Below, in pieces: positions 34,716-42,299 of a stretch of DNA of 64,000 nucleotides; the stretch's first letter is position 1, and each line of letters starts with the position of its first letter. Position numbers and translations under genes: made by a program. Source of the stretch: WTGJ01 sp965237765 (GTDB taxonomy: Bacteria; Chloroflexota; Anaerolineae; Aggregatilineales; Phototrophicaceae); the NCBI GenBank assembly GCA_965237765.1, contig OZ250157.1:1116001-1180000 (forward strand), given 5' to 3'. Under the pieces are notes generated by a model. It saw only the letters and a list, made by a program, of their open reading frames with translations, was not told the origin of the DNA and did no database searches.

Positions 34716-35727
34716 TCATGCTCCTTCGTGAACTGTGAACGTACAACTGCCGGTTTCGGTTTGCATGGACGTGCCGGGGCCGTAGAAATTGAGCCCGTCG
34801 GAGATGCGTTGGCGCCAGCTGGCGCGGTATTCGATGCGGTGTTCGCCGACGGTCAGCGCGAGAGGGAAGGGCACGTACCAGTGGACGGCCCAATTGCTGC
34901 CCTGATTCATCGGCTCGCCCTGGTAGGCGCGCCAAGTGGCCAGCGGCGAGCCATCGACGGTGACTTCGTATTCCACATGGGTCAGGTGATCTTCAATTTG
35001 GGCGGCCGTTTCGGCCAACCAGGCCCACCAGACAACGATGATGGAGCCCGCCGCCAGATCACGCGGGGGTGGCGGGCCGAGGGCGGGGTTATCGCAAAGG
35101 GCGAAGACCTGCACGCCGCGTTGCTGGTTGGGTGGGGGCGGCGTTTCGCTGGGGTCGCTGGGCGGTAGGCCGGCGGTCGGCATGACGGGCGGCGACGTCG
35201 ACGACCGGCAGGTCAAACGGGGTGGCCGTGGTGGGGAGGGGCGGTAGCGTGCCGCTGGCTGCAGGAGCGGTTGACACCGCTTCTGTTTCCGCTTCCGTTC
35301 GCAGCAGCGCTGACGAAACCCAGCCGCTGCGGCCATCCTGCAACTGGACGAAATACCATTCGCCCGCGTCGTCGCGGCCGCGCAGGCGTACCTGCTCGTC
35401 CGGCAGGAGCAAAGCGAGCGCGATGAATCCTTCGCCGGGGCCGGAATAGACGGTGACATAGCGCTGGGCGCGGACGTAAGCGTACAGGATGGGGGTGGCA
35501 GTGGGCGTGGCGGTTCTGGTGGGCGGCAGGGTGATGGTGGGCGGCAGCGTGGGCTGGATGACGGTTGGCTCCGTGGGGGTGAGCGAAAGGATGGGGCCGA
35601 GCGTGGCGCTGGGGATAGGGGCCGATGCGGGCGAAGAGGCGGGCGCGCTGCAAGAGACGAGCGCCATCAGCGCAGCCACGATGACCGCAAACGGCAATCG
35701 TCCTTTCAGGTAACGGCAGCCACACAT
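34716..35727 (-). pseudogene. SH3b-domain lipoprotein, frameshifted
   Basis: From ATG 35727: a lipoprotein signal (FAVIVAALMALVSC, lipobox LVSC), a Ser/Pro/Thr-rich spacer, then an SH3b domain (AYVRAQRYVTVYSGPGEG; VRLRGRDDAGEWYFVQLQDGRSGWVSSALL). The frame shifts by one base around 35190-35225. The other frame continues PTAGLPPSDPSETPPPPNQQ and a C-terminal beta-rich domain of about 130 residues (GSIIVVWWAWLAETAAQIEDHLTHVEYEV; SCTFTVHEGA) with no named match. Likely an outer-face lipoprotein sensing or binding wall or ligand. Its stop overlaps the beta-lactamase-like start, so the two form one unit. Confidence 0.7.
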
Positions 35728-35857
35728 CAGGGGGAGTATACCGCAAGGCGGCGGTAATCTGATTATGATGGGGGGAGGGGGCGCTGACAGGAATCCGCAC
35801 AACCTTAGAGCGTCCGCCGCGTATAGGAAAATAGCAATCCGTCAGAAAGGATTTGCC

Positions 35858-36849
35858 ATGCGCCGCCCACTGGCAACACTTTGCCTCATCCTCCTGGCCT
35901 TCCTGGTCGCGGCCAGCGGAATCGCCGCACAGGAACCCGCCAGCGAAGCTGACCGCGCCCTCCTCACCGCCGCCGCCGCGAATTTCGAAGCTGCTAGCTC
36001 CTGGCGCGCCGATTTCGCGTTTGCGCTCCAAATCGATGGCGACCTCGCGCTGCCCGGCCTGAGTTTGCGTCCGCCGAAATGGCTGTGCTGGCGGCCGATG
36101 GCAGCTTCACTTTCATCGACGGCGGCAGCGCATTCGCGCTCGACGCGTCACTGGCGATTCCGCTCCTGCGGTTTTTTCTTTTTCCCGAAGCGCCCGACGA
36201 ACGCTTCGAGCTGGAGATGGTCTACCAGGAAGGCGCGCTGCATATCGCGCTGGATGATGGCGTCGATCGCATCAACGAGGTGATTCCCCTGGATGTGGTT
36301 GCGCTCGTAGGAATGGGCGCGGAATTAGGCGAAGAGGCGGCTAAATTCGAGGTGGTGCTCACGGCCCTTGGCGAAAAACATGGCGAATTGTGGCGCCTGT
36401 CCGATGCGGCGGGGTTCACTGTGCTGCAATCAGAGCTGGACGCGCGCGCGCTGGCGCTCGACCCGGCGCTGCCCTCGCTCCTGATCGATATGCTGCAGCA
36501 GTTGGATGACCGCATGTCGGAAAGCGCGCCCTGGTCGGATGCTTCCAGCGGCAGTGGCCCCGATACCGATGGCTTCACCGAGCTGGCGACCGCGCTGGAT
36601 ATGGTAGAACTCCTCGTTGAAGAAGCGACCGTCCGCGTGACCTATTCGCTCGACGCCGAGGGCGAAGAACTGCGCGCGCTGGCGCTGGAGGCGGAGGTGA
36701 TCGTCAACCTGGCGGCCGTGCTGGCGCAGCTGGATAATGGCGGGCCGCAGAGCGGTTTGGAGGGCGGCGAACTGCGCCTCATCATGAGCGCCAAAGCCAC
36801 GATGAGCGGTTATGGCGAAGCGTTCCCGCTCCCTTCTGCCCCCCAATAG
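35858..36849 (+). pseudogene. Secreted protein, paralogue A, frameshifted
   Basis: Start ATG 35858 after AAAGGA. A signal peptide (LATLCLILLAFLVAASGIAAQ) is followed by EPASEADRALLTAAAANFEAASSWRADFAFALQIDGDLALPGLS; a missing base near 36060-36080 then shifts the frame to FASAEMAVLAADGSFTF and on to the stop at 36847. The reconstructed protein is about 330 residues and matches the layout of the downstream paralogue at 36915 (both start mature with ASEAD-ALL-AAA). Similar secreted beta-rich proteins bind lipids (LppX/LolA-like folds), but this is a guess. Function unknown. Confidence 0.65.
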
Positions 36850-36914
36850 CGGCGTTCGTTGACAGCCGCGCTCGCGTTCCGTAACATTTGGCGAAACTGA
36901 TAGGAGATCATCCG

Positions 36915-37817
36915 ATGCCCCGCATCAGAATTGCGTTGCTCGCGCTTTTGTTCGTAGCCCTGGCCGTCGCGCCATTAGCGGCAGTGGCTCAGGAAGCCAC
37001 GCCCGCCAGCGAAGCCGATGCCGCTCTGTTGAACGCGGCGGCCGGCCAACTATTCGGGGCAGATACATTGCTGCTCTCGTTGGATCTCGCGCTGTACATT
37101 AGTCAAGAAGGTGACGTTTCGCTCCCGCTGCTGGATCTGCAGATCAGCGGTTCGGTAGCCTTGGATATCGCCAACGAGGTCGGCAGCGCCAACCTCACCC
37201 TGCAGCTGGATGGCGAGACGGAAAACATACAGGCCATTTTGGATGGCGATATCCTGTACTTGGGTTCCGAAGGTGAATGGTTCGGCGCCTCGCTGGCGGG
37301 TCTGATCGGGAGCGCGTCGGTTGCCGGAGAGGGCACGGACGCAGCAGCCGTGGCACTGCCCGAACTGGATATCAGCGCACATAGCGAGAAGTTGCGCTTG
37401 GCAGACGAGGATGGTCTGGTTCAGCTGCAGATCCGGCTCAATTTGCTGACGCTGGCGGCGGACCCGGGGCTGGGCGCGCTGGTCGGCGCGGTGGTGACGG
37501 ATGATGTCGCCGGGCAAGCGGGCATGACGGGCGAGGAGATCGCGGCCCTGCTGCCCTTGCTCGCTTTCATCGTGCAGGAGCCGCGCGTGGAGACGACGTA
37601 TCGCATCGACCCAGGTTCAGGGCAGTTGCGAGCGGTGGTCGCCGATATTGGCGGATCGATCAACCCAGCCGCGCTGGGGGCCGAAGGTGAACCGATCACG
37701 ATCAACATCCGTTTGGAAATGGACATCTCGCATAACCTGAGCGTCACGATCGACGAGGTACCGGCGGAAGCGACCATAGTAAACATCGAGGATCTATTCT
37801 CGTCGCCTACTCCCTGA
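36915..37817 (+). CDS. Secreted protein, paralogue B, function unknown
   Basis: 300 residues from ATG 36915, with TAGGAG upstream; an in-frame TTG at 36888 is less likely. Signal peptide (IALLALLFVALAVAPLAAVAQ), then EATPASEADAALLNAAAGQLFGADTLLLSLDLALYI and alternating hydrophobic/polar strands (SGSVALDIANEVGSANLTLQL; DILYLGSEGEWFGASLAG), consistent with a beta-rich extracytoplasmic domain of the LppX/LolA sort. It is intact, unlike paralogue A directly upstream. The fold comparison is inference from strand pattern only. Confidence 0.7.
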   Translation: MPRIRIALLALLFVALAVAPLAAVAQEATPASEADAALLNAAAGQLFGADTLLLSLDLALYISQEGDVSLPLLDLQISGSVALDIANEVGSANLTLQLDGETENIQAILDGDILYLGSEGEWFGASLAGLIGSASVAGEGTDAAAVALPELDISAHSEKLRLADEDGLVQLQIRLNLLTLAADPGLGALVGAVVTDDVAGQAGMTGEEIAALLPLLAFIVQEPRVETTYRIDPGSGQLRAVVADIGGSINPAALGAEGEPITINIRLEMDISHNLSVTIDEVPAEATIVNIEDLFSSPTP

Positions 37818-37824
37818 GTGGTAC

Positions 37825-37853
37825 TTGGCCGCCACCGCCCCTTATGTTAAGAT
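37825..37853 (+). promoter_or_regulatory. Promoter of the tRNA-Arg gene
   Basis: TTGGCC (37825-37830), 17-nt spacer, TAAGAT (37848-37853); the predicted start is about 15-20 nt before the tRNA. It lies 7 nt after the stop of the upstream gene, so the tRNA has its own promoter. Confidence 0.5.
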
Positions 37854-37877
37854 GACGTATCGGAGTGGTCACCCCCA

Positions 37878-37950
37878 GTACCTGTAGCTCAGCGGATAGA
37901 GCACTTGTCTACGGAACAAGGGGTCGGGAGTTCGAATCTCTCCAGGTACG
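37878..37950 (+). tRNA. tRNA-Arg(ACG)
   Basis: A full 73-nt cloverleaf: acceptor GTACCTG/CAGGTAC, D-stem GCTC/GAGC, anticodon stem CTTGT/ACAAG with loop CTACGGA (anticodon ACG, read as ICG after A34 deamination), 5-nt variable loop, T-arm GGGAG-TTCGAAT-CTCTC with one G-T pair, discriminator G. CCA is not encoded. It reads CGU/CGC/CGA arginine codons. A perfect hairpin follows at 37964, and part of its 3' end is copied at about 40080. Confidence 0.95.
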
Positions 37951-37963
37951 TTCCTAAAAGAAG

Positions 37964-37987
37964 TCACCCGCCAACGTTGGCGGGTGA
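37964..37987. terminator. Bidirectional terminator between tRNA-Arg and LysM gene 1
   Basis: TCACCCGCCAAC (37964-37975) and GTTGGCGGGTGA (37976-37987) are perfectly complementary, followed by TTTCTTTATT on the plus strand and by CTTCTTTTAGG on the minus strand. It can end both the tRNA transcript and the convergent 38051-40000 gene. The same CACCCGCC hairpin core recurs at 40109 and 42236. Confidence 0.8.
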
Positions 37988-38050
37988 TTTCTTTATTGGA
38001 GATATAGCCCGTAAGCCGCGGTGGGGCGGATGGTCCACCCTGTGCGGGCG

Positions 38051-40000
38051 CTAGGGGGCGGGGATTTGCAACTCCGCCCCGACGTGAATGATGTAACTAT
38101 CGTCGATGCCATTGGCGAGAGCGATTGCCTCGTAACCCACGCCATATTGGACACCGATGGAGTAGAGCGTTTCACCCTCTTGCACGACGTGGACGGCGAG
38201 GATATTGACAGTCGGCGCAGTGTCCTCTATTGGGGCGGCGCTCGCAGTAATCGTGATCAATTCATCATAGATGGAGATGACTTCGCCGGGGATACCGCTC
38301 ATGATCAAGTGGAAGTGCTTGCCTTCGTTATTCGGGCCGGCGGAGAAGCGCAGGCTGCCATCCGCGCGGTGATAGGCGCTGTACGTCCCACCCCTGCCGC
38401 TGGCGAGCAGTATCTCGTTGTTCGGCGCACTATCTAATTGGTTGCCATAGACGGAGAGCACGTGTTGGCCGGCGCTCGACGAATCGATCGCGTAAACATC
38501 CACCCGCGGTCCCTTGTCCGTATTCACGAGGAAAACGCTACCGATCTCGCCGAGCGTGCCCAGGCGGGCATCACCACCACTGGCGAGAGAGGAGCTTTCG
38601 CCTCCCGCTCCGCGCTGGACCGCACTGGAGAGCGCGCTCAGCGTAGGTTGCACCAGGACGAGCGAATAGGGGCCGCTGGTCTCTCCGGCCACATTGCGCA
38701 CGATAAAGGTGTATTCGCCGGTGATCGCGGGCGTGAATTCACCATAGGCGCTATACCAAGCCGCGCAGTCTTGATAGTCAAGCGAATCGTCCACTTGCAA
38801 GACCAGCATGTCTGCGGGATCCAGCACACGCAGCAGGGGATCCATAGTACGCAGGCTGCTATCATCGGCCTCACAGGTGACCAGGGCGGCGACCCGCTCT
38901 CCCTCTTGTAGTTGCACGACGTGAGAGCTTTCTCCCTTCACTTCCAGCTGGCCCTCGAAGGTGGTCATCCTGCCGGGCGCTTCGCTATCGCCATCCCAGA
39001 TGGGCGCTTCGCCGGGCTCGATTACCGTGAGTTGAGGGGCGGTGGCGCCGCTGACGCTGAGCGTGTACGTGCCCTTGTAAAAGGCGAGGTTTTTCGCCTG
39101 GAAGATATAGGTGCCATCTTCCGGCGCGGTGAAATCGACGCGCGCACTGCGATAAGCGAGGCAGGCGGCCGCGCTATCGTGGTCGTCATTTTCCCAGCTA
39201 ATAACGGCGCCCTCGGCATCGGTGTAACTGATGAAGAGCGCGGGGTCGATCCAGCGTCCGCCGAAGGCCTCTTCGCAGGTCAGCTCAGCCACGATTTCAT
39301 CCCCTGCGTTGAGCATGATTTCGTAGCTGCGCTGCGCGCGTGACTCGTCATCCTTGGCGGCGAGCAAACCGCTGAAGAGCAGCCCTTGAACGCCGACTTC
39401 CGTGGCTTCCACGCCGTCCTCCTGAGGGGCGTCGAGCGCGGCCAGTTCGGGTGGCTCATCGGCGCCGCTTTCGACCAGCACCTCCTCATCCACCACCGGG
39501 GGAGCGAGGTCCACCTCAATTTGGATGGCGGTGCTGCCCAGGATTTCCAGGGTGAAGGGGCCGCTGCGGCTGGCCAGATTCTCGATTAAGAATTCGTAAT
39601 CGCCGCTGACGGGCGCCTCAAAGCTGACTTGCGAGGAGCGATAATCGATGCAATCGCTCACGATGTCACTATCGTCATTATACCACTGCAGGCGCTCAAG
39701 CGAGTCTTCGGCTTGTGGCGCGTAGACGGTCAGGGCCGGGTCGATGTGGCGCAGGCCGTCGGCAGCCATCTCGCACAGGGCAGTGGCGATGATCTGATCG
39801 CCGGCATTGATGGCGATGTTGAAAACGGCGTTGTTGCCTTCGCTATCGTTGCCGTCGTTGAGCGTTCCCTCGAAGAGCAAGGGAACAATTTCCGGTGCTT
39901 GTTCGGCTGGCTCTTCTTGCGCGAAGAGCGCGCCGCTGCTGAGCAAGCAGAGCGCTAGAGCACAAAGCAAACACCAACTATGGGTTGCGCGCAGTTTCAT
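38051..40000 (-). CDS. Secreted multi-domain PPC-like/LysM protein, array copy 1
   Basis: 649 residues from ATG 40000 (MKLRATHSW), after AAGGGGGA; the longer frame runs into the upstream repeat. Signal peptide about 1-26 (CLLCALALCLLSSGALFAQ). Three beta-sandwich repeats resembling bacterial PPC domains follow, each with a LFEGTLNDGND / VQLQEGERVAALVTCE type first strand, a ConPALTVY or LLRVLDP block and a GDYEFLIENLASRSGPFTL type end. A linker and one C-terminal LysM (HVVQEGETLYSIGVQYGVGYEAIALANGI) complete it. No peptidase domain is present, so it is likely a wall-bound adhesion or scaffold protein. It ends at the 37964 terminator and is the nearest copy to the tRNA. Confidence 0.85.
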   Translation of the reverse strand: MKLRATHSWCLLCALALCLLSSGALFAQEEPAEQAPEIVPLLFEGTLNDGNDSEGNNAVFNIAINAGDQIIATALCEMAADGLRHIDPALTVYAPQAEDSLERLQWYNDDSDIVSDCIDYRSSQVSFEAPVSGDYEFLIENLASRSGPFTLEILGSTAIQIEVDLAPPVVDEEVLVESGADEPPELAALDAPQEDGVEATEVGVQGLLFSGLLAAKDDESRAQRSYEIMLNAGDEIVAELTCEEAFGGRWIDPALFISYTDAEGAVISWENDDHDSAAACLAYRSARVDFTAPEDGTYIFQAKNLAFYKGTYTLSVSGATAPQLTVIEPGEAPIWDGDSEAPGRMTTFEGQLEVKGESSHVVQLQEGERVAALVTCEADDSSLRTMDPLLRVLDPADMLVLQVDDSLDYQDCAAWYSAYGEFTPAITGEYTFIVRNVAGETSGPYSLVLVQPTLSALSSAVQRGAGGESSSLASGGDARLGTLGEIGSVFLVNTDKGPRVDVYAIDSSSAGQHVLSVYGNQLDSAPNNEILLASGRGGTYSAYHRADGSLRFSAGPNNEGKHFHLIMSGIPGEVISIYDELITITASAAPIEDTAPTVNILAVHVVQEGETLYSIGVQYGVGYEAIALANGIDDSYIIHVGAELQIPAP

Positions 40001-40009
40001 CGGGCTAAT

Positions 40010-40098
40010 CCCCCTTATCTTGCGGGCTGTGCATTTATTGTATCCAGGTTTGAATTTCGTGCATAAAAAGTTAGAGACGAATCTCTCCAGGCGCGCTC
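40010..40098 (-). repeat. Array leader 1 plus copied tRNA-Arg 3' end
   Basis: Upstream of copy 1 (minus strand) is a block conserved before all three array genes: ACGAAATTCAAAC, then a TACAAT candidate -10 and GCACAGCC. Just beyond it, plus-strand cgaatctctccagg (40080-40093) exactly matches the 3' T-arm and acceptor of tRNA-Arg (37933-37946), followed, as after the tRNA, by an AAAGAA run and the CACCCGCC hairpin. This is a partial tRNA copy at the unit boundary and cannot fold as a tRNA. Confidence 0.75.
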
Positions 40099-40108
40099 CC
40101 GAAAGAAA

Positions 40109-40132
40109 CACCCGCCAGCACTGGCGGGTGTT
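40109..40132 (-). terminator. Terminator after LysM gene 2
   Basis: ACACCCGCCAG (40109-40119), loop CA, CTGGCGGGTGT (40122-40132); a TTTTTTG run follows on the plus strand, and the minus strand ends in TTTCTTTCG. It ends the 40169-42118 transcript and is homologous to the post-tRNA hairpin. Confidence 0.75.
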
Positions 40133-40168
40133 TTTTGTTGATTGGGAATTGCCCAGAGTCGGTGCGGA

Positions 40169-42118
40169 TTAAGGTGCGGGAATGACCAATTCCGCACCCA
40201 CGTGGATGATGAAGTTGGAATCGATGTTGTTGGCGGCAGCGATCACTTCATAACCAACGCCATACAGGACACCGATGGAGTAGAGCGTTTCGCCCGGTTG
40301 TACGACGTGGGTGGTGAGGATGTTGATGGTGGGCGAGGAGGTGTCTTCACTGGCGGCCGAGGCGCTCACGGTACCCGCCGTCAAGACCTCATCGTAGGTC
40401 GAGAGGACATTGCCGGGGATGCCGTCCAGGATCATGTGGTAAAGCTTGCCTTCGACATTGGGGCCGGCGGAGAGGCGCAGGGTGCCATCGCTCAGGTGGT
40501 AGGCGCTGTAACTACCACCGCGGGCGCTGGCGAGCAATCGATCGCTGCCCGGCGCGCTGCCCAACTGGTCACCGTAGATGGAGAGCACGTGTTGACCGCT
40601 GCTGGAGGAATCGATCGCGTAGATATCCAGCCGCGGTCCTTTATCGGAATCCACGAGGAAGACGCTACCGATTTCGCCGAGGGAACCGATGCGGGAATCT
40701 CTACTGGTGACGGAAGTTTCGTCGCCACCGCCACCACCAGCGACCGCACTGGCTCGGGCGCTGAGCGCGGGCCGCACCACGGCAAGGGTATAGGGGCCGC
40801 TGGATTCCTGGGCGACGTTGCTCACGATGAAGGAGTATTCGCCGCTGGTGGCCGCGATGAATTCGGCATAGGAGCTATACCAGGAGGCACACGTCTGGTA
40901 ATCCAGCGAATCGTCGACGCGCAAGAGGAGCATGCCATCGGGATCCAGGATACGGAGGACGGGGTCCATGGGGCGCAGGTCATCCACGGCTTCGCAGATG
41001 GCCAGGGCGGCGACACGTTCGCCCTCTTCCAGCTGGATAGTATGGGTGGCTTCACCCTTGACGGCCAGATCGCCATCGAAGGTGGTCAAGGCGCCTGGAG
41101 GATCGCTCGTGCCATCCCAGAGGGGAGCGATGGTTTCAATGGTGGTTTGCGGTGCGGTTACACCGCTGATGCTGAGCAAGTAATTGCCTTTGTAGAAGGA
41201 GAGGTTTTCGGCCGCGACGGTATAGGTACCCGTTTCCGGGGCAGTGAATACGACACGAGAACTGCGGTAAGAGAGGCATTCGGCGGCCTCTTCGTGGTCG
41301 TCGTTCTCCCAGGTGCTCACTTCGTCACCTTCATTGGTAAAGGAGATGGTGAGATTGGGATCGAGCCAGCGGCTGCCGAAGGTTTCCTGGCAGGTCAGCT
41401 CGACGACGACTTCATCACCGGCGTTGATAGTGACTTCGTAGCTGCGCATGGCGTTGGCGACATCATCCTTGGCGGCGAGCAGGCCAAGGTAGACCAATTG
41501 CTGATTTTCGACCGTGGCCGCCTCTGTGTTTTCTTCGTCTTCTTCCGTGGAGGCATCGAGGGCGACGAGTTCTTCTTGTTCATCAGCACCCTCCTCGACA
41601 AGAGCGTCTTCATCCAACTCTTCGGGAGCGATATCCAGCTGAGTCTGAATGGCGGTGCTGCCCAGGATTTCCAGGGTGAAGGGTCCGCTGCGGCTAGCAA
41701 GGTTTTCGATGAGGAATTCGTAATCGCCGGTTACGGGAGCTTCGAAGACGACCTGGGAGGAGCGGTAATCGACACAGTCGGTCACGGCGTCACTATCGTC
41801 GTTATACCACTGCAGGCGCTCCAGCGAATCTTCGCCTTGAGGGGCGTAGACGGTGAGGGCGGGATCAATCAGGCGGAGGCCGTCGTCGGCCATCTCGCAG
41901 AGAGAAGTGGCAGTGATCTGGTCACCGGCGTTGATGGCGATGGTGAAGGTGATGTTGTTGCCTTCGGTATCGTTGCCATCTTTGAGAGTACCGGCGAAGA
42001 GCAAAGGATCGGGTTCCGCTGGTGATTCCTCGAGATCATCTTGCGCGAGGAGCACACCGGCGCTGAGGAAGCAGAGCAGCAGGACGCAAAGCCAAATTGG
42101 GGTTATGCGCTGATTCAT
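40169..42118 (-). CDS. Secreted multi-domain PPC-like/LysM protein, array copy 2
   Basis: 649 residues from ATG 42118 (MNQRITPIWLC), preceded by AAAGGGGGA. Same architecture as copy 1: signal peptide (LCVLLLCFLSAGVLLAQ), three PPC-like repeats (LFAGTLKDGNDTEGNN; VYLGLLAAKDDVANAMRSYEV; FDGDLAVKGEATHTIQLEEG), a linker with AVAGGGGGDETSV, and a C-terminal LysM (HVVQPGETLYSIGVLYGVGYEVIAAANNI). The acidic linker after the first repeat (LDEDALVEEGADEQEEL) is longer than in copy 1. Probably envelope-attached via LysM to peptidoglycan. No enzymatic motif. Confidence 0.85.
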   Translation of the reverse strand: MNQRITPIWLCVLLLCFLSAGVLLAQDDLEESPAEPDPLLFAGTLKDGNDTEGNNITFTIAINAGDQITATSLCEMADDGLRLIDPALTVYAPQGEDSLERLQWYNDDSDAVTDCVDYRSSQVVFEAPVTGDYEFLIENLASRSGPFTLEILGSTAIQTQLDIAPEELDEDALVEEGADEQEELVALDASTEEDEENTEAATVENQQLVYLGLLAAKDDVANAMRSYEVTINAGDEVVVELTCQETFGSRWLDPNLTISFTNEGDEVSTWENDDHEEAAECLSYRSSRVVFTAPETGTYTVAAENLSFYKGNYLLSISGVTAPQTTIETIAPLWDGTSDPPGALTTFDGDLAVKGEATHTIQLEEGERVAALAICEAVDDLRPMDPVLRILDPDGMLLLRVDDSLDYQTCASWYSSYAEFIAATSGEYSFIVSNVAQESSGPYTLAVVRPALSARASAVAGGGGGDETSVTSRDSRIGSLGEIGSVFLVDSDKGPRLDIYAIDSSSSGQHVLSIYGDQLGSAPGSDRLLASARGGSYSAYHLSDGTLRLSAGPNVEGKLYHMILDGIPGNVLSTYDEVLTAGTVSASAASEDTSSPTINILTTHVVQPGETLYSIGVLYGVGYEVIAAANNIDSNFIIHVGAELVIPAP

Positions 42119-42235
42119 TGGGCTATTCCCCCTTTAACATGCGGGTTTGATACGGGCTGTGCGTATATTGTATGTAGGTTTGAATTTCGTGCTTAATAAG
42201 TTTGGGATAAATTTGAATTGGTCGCACGGTCAGAA

Positions 42236-42263
42236 GAACACCCGCCGGAATGGGCGGGTGTTC
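42236..42263 (-). terminator. Hairpin after LysM gene 3
   Basis: GAACACCCGCC (42236-42246), 6-nt loop, GGCGGGTGTTC (42253-42263), an 11-bp perfect stem homologous to those at 37964 and 40109, but without a clear T-run. It marks the boundary between array units 2 and 3. Confidence 0.6.
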
Positions 42264-42299
42264 TCGATTAACAATCATCTTTTCATCCGAGATTAGCCG

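Noticed and set aside
40080..40093. Possible second tRNA gene
   Set aside because: Only the 3' T-arm/acceptor part matches; no D-arm or anticodon arm precedes it.
40142..42025. Plus-strand open frame of 627 codons opposite LysM copy 2
   Set aside because: Gly/Asp-rich shadow of a biased minus-strand gene; the minus strand has signal peptide, domains, ribosome site and terminator.
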